DNA of 64,000 nucleotides from Acididesulfobacillus acetoxydans (GTDB lineage: Bacteria; Bacillota; Desulfitobacteriia; Desulfitobacteriales; Desulfitobacteriaceae): the NCBI RefSeq assembly GCF_902729405.1, contig NZ_LR746496.1, positions 310,001 through 374,000 on the forward strand. Reading direction: 5' to 3'. The stretch's first letter is position 1, and each line of letters starts with the position of its first letter. Positions 28,138-36,061 of this stretch are shown here, piece after piece. Position numbers and translations under genes: made by a program. The notes under the pieces are model-generated. The model ran no database searches. It was not told where the DNA came from and saw nothing but the letters and a program-made list of their open reading frames with translations.

Positions 28138-28546
28138 CTGTTTCCTTAGCTTGCGTCAGTTGCTTCCTTACTTGTTTCTCGAGTTGTTTCCTCACTCGTT
28201 TTCCTTAAAACACAGTTTTCCCCCAAAACCGGTTGCGCAAACCTACTATTTTCCCCGGCCCGAGGTCCCTTTCTCTTCCCCCGGCAACCCCGGCAATTTT
28301 CCGGCGATCCAGCCGCCTGAACCTAGCGCAGGCAGAGACGCAGCTGAAAGCCTACGGTTTTTACAGGTCGGTGTCAGCCCGCTGAGCAAAAAGCCAAGCA
28401 AGCTGCATGAAGAAATTTCTCAAATACCCCTTGACAGTTTAGAATTAATATTATAAGATATCAATGTCAAATAGAGAGCGGCCCGCGCTCAAGGAACCGG
28501 GACCCGCAAACAAGAAGTTTAAATACAGGAAGGAAGTAAAAGAAAC
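28138..28546. other. Gap holding the rubrerythrin promoter
   Basis: No gene. 28130-28205 is a T/C-rich imperfect repeat (GTTTCCTTAG, GCTTCCTTAC, GTTTCCTCAC). The promoter is at 28431-28459. Confidence 0.6.
28431..28459 (+). promoter_or_regulatory. Promoter of the rubrerythrin gene
   Basis: TTGACA (28431-28436), 17-bp spacer, TAAGAT (28454-28459), in an AT-rich stretch. Half-sites resembling a PerR box are present but their spacing is wrong. Confidence 0.75.
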
Positions 28547-29089
28547 ATGAAAAAGTTTGTCTGTTCAGTCTGCGGTTACATCTATGAGGGGACAGAAGCG
28601 CCTGACAAATGCCCCCAATGCGGCTCCCCCAAAGAAAAATTCAGTGAGAAGAACGAATCTGGGATGCAGTGGGCGGACCAACACGTTATAGGCGTGGCCA
28701 AGGGGGTTGACCCCGAAGTAATCGAGGGCTTGAAAGCCAATTTTACCGGTGAATGCACGGAAGTCGGAATGTACCTGGCCATGAGCCGTCAAGCCGACCG
28801 TGAAGGCCACCCTGAAGTCGCGGAAGCATACAAAAGGATCGCCTGGGAAGAAGCGGAACACGCGTCCAAGTTTGCCGAGCTTCTGGGTGAAGTCGTGGTC
28901 GCGGATACGAAAAAGAACCTGGAAATGCGCGTGGAGGCCGAGCATGGAGCCTGCCAGGGCAAAAAGGATCTGGCCACCCTGGCGAAAAAACTCAATCTGG
29001 ACGCTATTCACGACACGGTTCATGAAATGTGTAAAGACGAAGCGCGGCACGGCATGGCTTTCCAAGGCCTTCTCAAACGTTATTTCTAA
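28547..29089 (+). CDS. Reverse rubrerythrin
   Basis: A 180-aa non-haem iron peroxidase that reduces hydrogen peroxide in anaerobes. The rubredoxin domain comes first ([10 protein letters not shown]...CPQCGSP, residues about 6-28) and the ferritin-like di-iron domain second ([48 protein letters not shown]). This domain order is the reverse-rubrerythrin type known from clostridia. It is transcribed alone from its own promoter and terminated at 29238-29261. Confidence 0.93.
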   Translation: MKKFVCSVCGYIYEGTEAPDKCPQCGSPKEKFSEKNESGMQWADQHVIGVAKGVDPEVIEGLKANFTGECTEVGMYLAMSRQADREGHPEVAEAYKRIAWEEAEHASKFAELLGEVVVADTKKNLEMRVEAEHGACQGKKDLATLAKKLNLDAIHDTVHEMCKDEARHGMAFQGLLKRYF

Positions 29090-29237
29090 ATGCCAAGCGT
29101 TACTTCTAAATGCGCAAGTGAACTCGTCTAGCTAAAGGTGAATATCACGGCTCAATACTCGCCTAAATACTCAGAAAGACGATCTAAGAGACGAACTGCC
29201 TGGGACGGGGTTTTCCCCGTATCCATTCCATAAATTA

Positions 29238-29261
29238 AGCCACCCTCACGGTGGCTTTTTT
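29238..29261 (+). terminator. Terminator of the rubrerythrin gene
   Basis: AGCCACC-ctcac-GGTGGCT followed by TTTTT, about 150 bp past the stop. Between stop and hairpin lies another left-end-like piece, AGTGAACTCGTCTAGC (29112-29127). Confidence 0.88.
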
Positions 29262-29334
29262 CGCATAAGAGATGCAAGAACATCCCGCAGCGCCCCACCC
29301 ATCAGGTTTAGAAGTCCGCAAGACTTATCGCCGA

Positions 29335-30510
29335 TTATTGGCTCAGGTCAGTATGGGTGATTTTTGACTGAACCTTGACCTGTGTCTCCGCCAGGGGGAA
29401 CTCTGCCTCCCACTTTCCGGCCAGCCCCTGCCACTCCTCGGGATAGGCCCGCATCAGGTCCGTGCCGAAGCCGAAAATGTCCGCTTTGTAGTGCGTTTGA
29501 GCGGCGCTAATCGTCGTTCTCATCTGGTTGGCGATGGCTTGATTGAGTTCCTCTTCCAGGACGGAAATCATATCGGGGCTGCTCAATTTTTGTGCCGATG
29601 CCTGCTCCACCAAGTTCGCCTCCACCTTGACATCGATCTCGAACCGCGCTTTCCCGCCTAGCCATTCGGGTTTGACCCGGCTGCCCGCCCGGATGATTTC
29701 CAAAGTCACCGCTTGGTCAGGATTTCCTGGGGAGGGAACAAGGACAGATCCGCTCTTGACCTTATCTTTGATGAACAGATACCCCCTGGTCTCAGTGCTA
29801 TCCAGCCAGCCGATAAGTTTGTCTCCTCGAAAAACCCCGGCGCCGTCAAGCCGAAGTTCATTCTTGCCCGAAACTTTGTCCAAAACCACCCGACCCAATA
29901 CGGGCTGAGTAGTTTTGGAAAGGAGGCTGTCGTCAAATTCCAAAAGATTGCTGCCAACCGACTTAGAGACAATATTATAGTTTTTGAGCATATCTTCCAA
30001 CTGTTTGGAGGGCACATTGTTGAGTTCGGAGTCTGCCTTAAGCACGTCGGCCGCCGTGCCTTGGGCCACGACCACCCAGGCCAGTAAGCGCATTTCCTGG
30101 TCGCGCGCGAACAAGTCCATCACCGGCCGCACCCCTTCCCTGGCTAGCTCTTGGCCTAGGACAATCAAGGAGTTGTGGGGATAATAGAGCCTGCGTCCGC
30201 TCTTTTCCACCAAGTTTCTCACCGCGTCGAAGACCGTGTCGCCGCTGCTGCTGACGACCCAAACCGCCTTGCCCTCTCCCGAGGCTCCCTCCGCCATTTT
30301 CATGGCCCTGGCCCGGATGATTTGTACCGTCAGTTCAATCTTGTGGTCCGGTCCAAGGTCTAGGCCGACCGCACTCACGATCCCGATCCTGTTCAGTTCC
30401 CGTCGGTTCCAGCAGCCGCTGGTCAATGTGGACAAAGCCAGCGTAAGGATTAGGGTTAAGAGAGGTATGACCCGTCTCCTTCCTTTATGCTTGCCGGTTT
30501 CTGCCGCCAT
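29335..30510 (-). CDS. gerC: Spore germination lipoprotein, Ger(x)C family
   Basis: A 391-aa subunit of a GerA-type nutrient receptor in the spore inner membrane. A signal peptide and lipobox LTSGCWNRRELN (Cys near residue 33) open the protein. YYPHNSLIVLGQELAREGV, the LLAWVVVAQG stretch and GAGVFRGDKLIGWL are characteristic. GGAGATGAG precedes ATG 30510. It is the last gene of a B-A-C ordered operon, 182 bp after gerA. Confidence 0.92.
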   Translation of the reverse strand: MAAETGKHKGRRRVIPLLTLILTLALSTLTSGCWNRRELNRIGIVSAVGLDLGPDHKIELTVQIIRARAMKMAEGASGEGKAVWVVSSSGDTVFDAVRNLVEKSGRRLYYPHNSLIVLGQELAREGVRPVMDLFARDQEMRLLAWVVVAQGTAADVLKADSELNNVPSKQLEDMLKNYNIVSKSVGSNLLEFDDSLLSKTTQPVLGRVVLDKVSGKNELRLDGAGVFRGDKLIGWLDSTETRGYLFIKDKVKSGSVLVPSPGNPDQAVTLEIIRAGSRVKPEWLGGKARFEIDVKVEANLVEQASAQKLSSPDMISVLEEELNQAIANQMRTTISAAQTHYKADIFGFGTDLMRAYPEEWQGLAGKWEAEFPLAETQVKVQSKITHTDLSQ

Positions 30511-30692
30511 CCAGGTCTCATCTCCTTACGGTTCCCGACGGTCTGCTTCCCGCTTTCTGTCCCCGGAACCTCCGCTTCCCCGTGAGCTTCCCAACGTCCG
30601 GCCGATTCTCGTCAGTCCTTCCTGTTTACCTTCCTCACTGGCCGAGTGCAAGAATCGGCAAGGTATCGGTCGGCTCCCTTAACCTCTCGGGA

Positions 30693-32237
30693 CTAATCCT
30701 TACCCGGGGGACGTCGATCGGAAGTCGTTCGCGCCAAATTCCGATGCCCCAAAATCCGCGGAGGAAAAACCTGCGAACCCAGCGGGGCTCTGATGAAGAC
30801 GTCTTTGAGGTCATTCAGGTTCCCCGGGGCAATCGGGAGCAGGTAAGGCACGCCGAATGAATACAATTTGAACATGTGAATTAGGACTGTCAAACCACCC
30901 ATCAAGATGCCGAACAGGCCCAGCGGAGCCGCACAGGCTATAAAAAACAGGCGTAACAGCCCGATGACATCGGCTAGGGAAGTGAGAGCAAACCCTGAAA
31001 TAGCGGTGAGCGCCACCACCACAATCATCGAATTGCTGACTAATCCGGCCCGGGCGGAGGCCTCGCCCAAAACCAAAGCTCCGACGATACTGAAGGCCTG
31101 GCCGATGGCCCCGGGCATACGAACGCCGGCTTCCCGCATGATCTCAAAAATGACGCCCATGATCAGCACTTCCATGTAGGAAGGAAAGGGAGTTCCTTCC
31201 CTGGATGCGACCATGCTGATGAGCAGCGGCGTGGGCAGCAAATCCTGACTATAGCTTTGCAAAGCGACATATCCCGCCGGAAGCAAGACCGCAATGACAA
31301 AAGCCAGATACCGCACGAGCCTTACAGTCGTAGCATAGTAGGGACGGGAATAGTAGTCTTCGGAACTCTGGAACCCTTCGACAAAAAGGTGCGGAACTGT
31401 GAGCACGAAGGGCGTGCCGTCCACGAAAATCGCCAGGCGGCCTTCAAGCAGCTTGGCGGCCACGACATCCGGCTTTTCCGTATTGCCCACGGTGGGGAAG
31501 ATGGAGCGCGGAGCGTCCTCGATTAGCTGTTCAATATATCCGCTCTCCAAAACCCCGTCTATCTCAATCTTATTCAACCTGCGCTTAACTTCGTTGACCA
31601 TTTCCCGGCGGGCAACTCCGTCAATATAAGCAAGATATACCAAAGTCTTTGTCCGCCGGCCCAGTTCCAGGCTTTCGATACGCAGGTTCTCATCTTTTAT
31701 TTTACGGCGCAGCATGGCACTGTTCACCCCGATATTTTCCGTAAAGCCCTCCCTGGGACCCCGAACGATGGACTCCGTGCCCGGTTCATCCACATTTCTG
31801 GACTCCCAGCCTTTGGTTTCGATCACCAGTGCCACCGCAGAGCCGTCAATCAGCAAGGCCGTGTTCCCGCAAAGAATGCCGTCAACTACGTCCTTCAAGC
31901 TCTTAGCTTTCTGCACTCGCTTGTTAGGCAGAGCCCTATTCGCGATCACATCCGCCATATCTCCCGCCCCGTTTGGTCCGGCCGACCGCTTCGAATCCCG
32001 CCCGTCAAAATCGAACATGAGCGGTTTCAAAATCGTACCGGAAGTCGTCTCCTGGTTAATCATGCCATCGATGTAAATCAGAACTGCCTTGGGGTTGGAA
32101 GCGAACCCCAGGGTGAACTCCCGGTAGATGACATCCGCACTGTTTTTGAAACGGTTCTTCAGAGCGGAGATGTTCGCCTGAAGGCCGTCCGCCAAGTCGC
32201 CGGAGACCGGGCCCGAGGAGATCCCTGAATTAAACAT
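30693..32237 (-). CDS. gerA: Spore germination protein, GerA family
   Basis: 514 aa from ATG 32237 (GGAGGTGAGG just upstream). The N-terminal ~280 residues are the soluble domain, and the C-terminal half carries about five membrane segments. Visible family marks are NSADVIYREFTLG, YIDGMINQ, LIDGSAVALVIETKGWESR, RGPREGFTENIGVNSAMLRR and FPSYMEVLIMGVIFEIMREA. The subunit combines with GerB and GerC to sense germinants. It lies 17 bp behind gerB. Confidence 0.93.
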   Translation of the reverse strand: MFNSGISSGPVSGDLADGLQANISALKNRFKNSADVIYREFTLGFASNPKAVLIYIDGMINQETTSGTILKPLMFDFDGRDSKRSAGPNGAGDMADVIANRALPNKRVQKAKSLKDVVDGILCGNTALLIDGSAVALVIETKGWESRNVDEPGTESIVRGPREGFTENIGVNSAMLRRKIKDENLRIESLELGRRTKTLVYLAYIDGVARREMVNEVKRRLNKIEIDGVLESGYIEQLIEDAPRSIFPTVGNTEKPDVVAAKLLEGRLAIFVDGTPFVLTVPHLFVEGFQSSEDYYSRPYYATTVRLVRYLAFVIAVLLPAGYVALQSYSQDLLPTPLLISMVASREGTPFPSYMEVLIMGVIFEIMREAGVRMPGAIGQAFSIVGALVLGEASARAGLVSNSMIVVVALTAISGFALTSLADVIGLLRLFFIACAAPLGLFGILMGGLTVLIHMFKLYSFGVPYLLPIAPGNLNDLKDVFIRAPLGSQVFPPRILGHRNLARTTSDRRPPGKD

Positions 32238-32254
32238 TTCCTCACCTCCGAAAC

Positions 32255-33394
32255 CTACTTGCCGCCGCTTCGCTGCCCCAGGAATCCCCAACCGTGCCTG
32301 CAAACACTGATCGTCAGCAAGAGCATGGGGATAAGCATTTCCACAGCCAAAGCCAAAAGGGGGAAAACGCTGCGGAGGAACTGCCACCGGTCCGCGCTGC
32401 CGTGAAATATGAAAAGGCCAAGCAAGAGAATGGCCAAGCCCTCAACCAAAGCGACCCACTTGCCGCCATTCCCTTTTATTTTGAATAATTGGGCGGCCCC
32501 GATCGCGGCACACTCATGGAAGGCAACTATCGCCAGGAAGCCGCCCGCCGTCCAAACGATCCCAGCCATAGAATCCAGCCGTTCAAAGAAGTCCCCGATC
32601 TCAATCATGCGCACGGCCCGAAAGAGAGGATAGATCTGCTGGATCGAAACATTCACCCCGAGAATTGTGATACACTGGAAGAGCACCAGAATGATCAGGA
32701 GAGCGGCTGTGAGGGTTCCCCCCAGGATCGGCTTAAGCGCTTGGCGCGGTTCGTTCTGAAAGGCCATCAATACACCCGCTATGATGACGAATCCCAGCCA
32801 ACCCCCTGGCAGCAGGCTGTGCCCTATCACCTCAGCGGGGTTTTCCTGAAAGAAGGGCAGCAAATTCTCGAGGTGAATGATGTTGAAGGTAAAAAACAGA
32901 ATGCCCACAACAGCGAGAATGAGCAAAGGGCCAATCAGCTCGCCGAGCCTGCCGATCACCTCCACGCCGGAAGTAACCGCATAAGTGCTGACGGCCATAA
33001 AAGCCAGGGCGAAAACCAGTGGCGGGGTCTCGGGCATGAGGGCCACCACCAGAAAGTCCACTTCGATACGTAAAAGGACGGCTGCCACCATTAGGAAGAA
33101 GATAGCAAAGATCAACCCGATGACCTTACCCAGGTATTTGCCTAAAATCGTCTCACCGTACTGAAACAGAGTGCGATTCGGATACCTGGAACCAAGTATA
33201 TAGAGAACCAGGGCGATGATAACGGCAAAGCCAAGCCCCGCCGAAACGTCCAGCCAGGCGTCCTGTCGGCCCTGATAAATGAGACCGTTCGGCAGCCCAT
33301 AGAGGGCACTGCCTAACACGGTGCAGAAGACCAGAAAGAAGAGCTGGCGCCCGGACATTTGTGTTTCCCCCGGCTTCAAATTAACACCCTCCAT
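32255..33394 (-). CDS. gerB: Spore germination protein, GerB/GerAB family
   Basis: A 379-aa membrane protein with about ten helices, related to amino acid/polyamine permeases and thought to bind the germinant. MSGRQLFFLVFCTVLGSALY near the start and FQNEPRQALKPILGG are typical. The ribosome-binding site before ATG 33394 is weak (ACCGAGAAC); ATG in QMSGRQ about 12 codons later is an alternative. First gene of the gerB-gerA-gerC unit. The order with B first is less usual than A-B-C. Confidence 0.9.
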   Translation of the reverse strand: MEGVNLKPGETQMSGRQLFFLVFCTVLGSALYGLPNGLIYQGRQDAWLDVSAGLGFAVIIALVLYILGSRYPNRTLFQYGETILGKYLGKVIGLIFAIFFLMVAAVLLRIEVDFLVVALMPETPPLVFALAFMAVSTYAVTSGVEVIGRLGELIGPLLILAVVGILFFTFNIIHLENLLPFFQENPAEVIGHSLLPGGWLGFVIIAGVLMAFQNEPRQALKPILGGTLTAALLIILVLFQCITILGVNVSIQQIYPLFRAVRMIEIGDFFERLDSMAGIVWTAGGFLAIVAFHECAAIGAAQLFKIKGNGGKWVALVEGLAILLLGLFIFHGSADRWQFLRSVFPLLALAVEMLIPMLLLTISVCRHGWGFLGQRSGGK

Positions 33395-33689
33395 GTTCTC
33401 GGTCGGAACGCCGAAAGCCGGCCATAAATTCCCCCGTTTCCCTCATCACGCCGGAACCCTCTGTTTGCGTACAGTGGCGGCCACAGCCCCGGCTTACGGT
33501 GTATTGCGGCGGCCACGCCGCAACCCGTTCTTTTACACTCAGCCCCTTTCTTCCGGAAAGCCCGAAGCCGGCAACGAAAGAAGCTCTGCCGCTGAGGGCC
33601 GTCCGCTCCTTTTAGTATTTCTTCCGGCCCCCCTTTATATGTAATAATCCGGGCATGCGGCTAAACTTTCGGGTCAAGCTATATTCTTC
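33395..33689. other. Gap upstream of gerB
   Basis: No gene or clear promoter recognised. A spore-specific sigma-G promoter is expected upstream of gerB but I could not point to one with confidence. Confidence 0.4.
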
Positions 33690-33948
33690 GAGTTTATCCA
33701 AACGTAAGACGACTCCCACTTCTACAAGTGGGAGTGGGTCCCACGTACCCCGCTTCGGTGGGGGTAGACTCCATCCTTCGGCACAAAAGCATAATTTCAC
33801 GCTCTGTGCCTACGGCGATAGTCTCCACCGGAGACTATCGTCACCGAAGTCATCCTCACCGCACAAGTATTCTTTGAAAGCTTGCGGTTCGGCGATAGTG
33901 TCCACAGGACACTATCGTGATGTTCAGCGTAAGCTGAACGAGTTCACT
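33690..33948 (-). mobile_element. Dispersed structured element, copy B
   Basis: About 259 bp in the minus orientation and the most complete copy. The left end, AGTGAACTCG then GTTCAGCTTACGCTGAAC, is at 33948. Then come CGATAGTGTCC/GGACACTATCG, ACCGCAAG...TTGTGCGGT, CGATAGTCTCC/GGAGACTATCG, a GGCACA...TGTGCC hairpin (absent in copy C), GTCTACCCCCACCGAAGCGG and the end hairpin CTCCCACTTGTAGAAGTGGG. No ORF. Confidence 0.85.
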
Positions 33949-34305
33949 TTTCGCCCTTGATTTGACTGGAACTGACTAATGTACTAAAATATGGTCATGG
34001 CTCTGGGGCGTAGAGCGGAGCCACGCCAATTTCTGTAACAAAGGGCAACTGACAGAGCAATATTTTGAAAGAGGTTTGACTAGGGGAGATTTGAGTGACT
34101 CTTTATGAGTGAGAACATTGAACAGATTCTGCAAGGTGAAATCCGGGAGAAAAAGCGCACCGCCGGCGGTGCACTGCACAGAGCATCGAGGACGCGAAGG
34201 CACGAAACCGTCCGAACTCCAAGCGAAAGCTTGACCGGGTTTGAAAAACGGCTCGTGGTTTATCCCGGGGTTCTGTATATTACAACGATAGGGGAGATTC
34301 AACTG

Positions 34306-34767
34306 ATGGATATCTTGGAACGCATTGTCAAGGGGGAAATACCTGCGCGCGAGGACTTCGATGCCTTGGATTTCAAAGATGCCCAAAAAGCCGCTGCCGA
34401 ACTGCGCAGGCTGCATAAGAACCAGGAAATCCTCGATGCCTGGAAATGCTCACCTGCCACTGTCAGTTCCTTTTTCGGCAAATACGAAGTGGTGAGAATC
34501 AGAGGAAACAACGTTCTGGTCGGGCCGGCAGCGGTTGAGCATCTGGACAGGCTGCGCTCGGACAAACACCCTAAACCGCCCGAGGTTACGGAGACCGCGG
34601 CCCCGCTCCGCCCGCAGCCGAGTGAGAAGGAATCCTACCTGGTCAATATCGACAGGCAATTTACCACCTCCGAACTGGTTAACTTCATCGAGCGCCTGGG
34701 CATGTTTATCAACGGCCCGGAGCAGACTTATCACGTCACCTTGAACATTCGAGAGATCCTGAAGTAG
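34306..34767 (+). CDS. Hypothetical protein (possible DNA-associated)
   Basis: 153 aa from ATG 34306, which has GGGGAG nine bases upstream. The frame is open to ATG 34105, but that start has no good site. The first ~60 residues are charged and helical (MDILERIVKGEIPAREDFDA, AQKAAAELRRLHKNQEILDA); SPATVSSFFGKYEVVRIRGN resembles a short helix-turn-helix, which is inference. The C-terminal third (SYLVNIDRQFTTSELVNFIE) may be a separate small domain. The upstream in-frame part repeats a similar start (IEQILQGEI), hinting at a local duplication. Function unknown. Confidence 0.55.
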   Translation: MDILERIVKGEIPAREDFDALDFKDAQKAAAELRRLHKNQEILDAWKCSPATVSSFFGKYEVVRIRGNNVLVGPAAVEHLDRLRSDKHPKPPEVTETAAPLRPQPSEKESYLVNIDRQFTTSELVNFIERLGMFINGPEQTYHVTLNIREILK

Positions 34768-34794
34768 AGAAGAGCCGGCAGGTCGCTTCCTTAA

Positions 34795-35124
34795 GTGCAC
34801 TTCTGTCAAGCATACTTCTGTCAAGCATACTTTTGTCAAGCGCACCTTTGTCAAGTGCACCTTTGTCAAGTGCACCTTTGTCAAGTGCACCTTTGTCAAG
34901 TGCACCTTTGTCAAGTGCACCTTTGTCAAGTGCACCTTTGTCAAGCGCACTTTTGTCAAGCGCACTTTTGTCAAGCGCACCTTTGTCAAGTGCACCTTTG
35001 TCAAGCGCACCTTTGTCAAGCGCACCTTTGTCAAGTGCACCTTTGTCAAGCGCACCTTTGTCAAGTGCACCTTTGTCAAGTGCACCTTTGTCAAGCGCAC
35101 CTTTGTCAAGCGCACCTTTGTCAG
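34795..35124. repeat. 22-copy 15-bp tandem array
   Basis: Twenty-two contiguous 15-bp units, consensus AAGTGCACCTTTGTC, with T/C variation at the fifth base and a few C/T changes. No spacers, so it is not CRISPR. Five of six frames are stop-free simply because 15 is a multiple of three. On the minus strand each full consensus unit contains TTGACA. It fills the gap before the CBS-domain gene. Confidence 0.95.
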
Positions 35125-35153
35125 CTTTCCGGAAATGAGTGCAGCACCGAATC

Positions 35154-35212
35154 CTGCTAATTCCTGGATCTAAAGGCCATTTTGTGCTAAGATTGAAGAC
35201 AGAAATTAGCAG
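35154..35212 (+). promoter_or_regulatory. Leader inverted repeat of the CBS gene
   Basis: CTGCTAATT (35154-35162) and AATTAGCAG (35204-35212) are perfect 9-bp arms 41 nt apart. The second arm lies 18 bp before the CBS start, close to its ribosome-binding site, so pairing could affect transcription or translation. Confidence 0.4.
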
Positions 35213-35230
35213 AATATGGGGTGATGAACT

Positions 35231-35698
35231 TTGACTACGGCGAAAGAAGTCATGATCGATCAAGTCGTGTCTGTGAGTTCGGAGAGCTCTGTCAGGACGG
35301 TGCTGCGCGCGTTTGTCGATCATCGCATCAGCGGAGTCCCGGTCATCAACGACAAAAACGAACCTATCGGTTTCATCAGTGACGGCGACATCATGAGCAA
35401 TATCGGTTACCGGGATCCAAGAACATTCTTCTTTGATCTTGGGACCTATACAACCTCCTGGGTTGACACAGAGACCTTCGAGGAGAAAATCGGTAATCTT
35501 CTCAACCGCAATGTCATGGAAATCGCAACCAAACGGGTTATCACGGTTCCGGCCAGCCTGGAAGTTGACCTAGTTGCCAAGGTCTTAGGCGATAAGAAAA
35601 TCAAAAAGGTCCCGGTTGTGGCGGACAAGAAACTGGTGGGTATCATTAGCCGGGGGGATATCGTGCGCTTTGTCGTGAGTAACTACCTCGACTCCTGA
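35231..35698 (+). CDS. CBS-domain pair protein
   Basis: A 155-aa protein made only of two CBS motifs. The first is VMIDQVVSVSSESSVRTVLR...GVPVINDKNEPIGFISDGDI (residues about 7-57) and the second VMEIATKRVITVPASLEVDL...VPVVADKKLVGIISRGDIVR (about 98-148). Such pairs bind adenine nucleotides (AMP/ATP/SAM) and act as energy or metabolite sensors. The start is TTG 35231 behind GGGGTGATG. No partner enzyme is adjacent. Confidence 0.9.
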   Translation: MTTAKEVMIDQVVSVSSESSVRTVLRAFVDHRISGVPVINDKNEPIGFISDGDIMSNIGYRDPRTFFFDLGTYTTSWVDTETFEEKIGNLLNRNVMEIATKRVITVPASLEVDLVAKVLGDKKIKKVPVVADKKLVGIISRGDIVRFVVSNYLDS

Positions 35699-35751
35699 GC
35701 TTCCGACCCAGCCTCCTAGTCGCGTTAAATTCAACAATTCTCCTCCTGTTT

Positions 35752-35832
35752 GCGATACTCGATCAGTATTTCATACTCGATCAGTATTTCATACGGGCTC
35801 ATACTTGCTCATGCTCGCTCAGTATTCGATAC
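35752..35832. repeat. 18-bp and related tandem repeats
   Basis: Two units of CATACTCGATCAGTATTT-type sequence are followed by diverged pieces (CATACTTGCTCATGCTCGCT). Part of the gap 35699-36061, which otherwise holds only the terminator below. Confidence 0.7.
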
Positions 35833-35897
35833 TCGTCCTAAACAACCGTAACCGTCGGTTCCCATTATGGATGCTCCCCTCTATCGCCGCTTCACGT

Positions 35898-35932
35898 CAG
35901 CACCCCCCGCGCAAAAAGCGCGGGGGGTGCTG
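35898..35932. terminator. Strong shared terminator
   Basis: A perfect 15-bp GC-rich stem with an AAAAA loop (arms CAGCACCCCCCGCGC and its complement), between the convergent CBS and OppA-type genes. The T-run is weak on both strands. Confidence 0.75.
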
Positions 35933-36061
35933 CTTTAGAGACACCCTTTTTGTTTTTCCCGCCCTAGCGGACGGTTCCATTTCCCACCTTACTCAAAATA
36001 GCCTAACGGCCTTCCTTTTCCTCTTACCGCACCATGCGCGCACGCGCCTTCATGTTCTAAA

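Noticed and set aside
28437-28456. PerR box in the rubrerythrin promoter
   Set aside because: TTAGAAT and ATTATAA halves are four bases apart rather than one, so the match is poor.
34795-35124. CRISPR array
   Set aside because: Units are directly adjacent with no unique spacers, and no cas gene is present.
34450-35323. Long frames over the 15-bp array (e.g. DKGAL, LTKVH or SSAPL repeats)
   Set aside because: They exist because the unit length is a multiple of three and has stops in only one frame. No ribosome-binding site, and they overlap real neighbouring genes.
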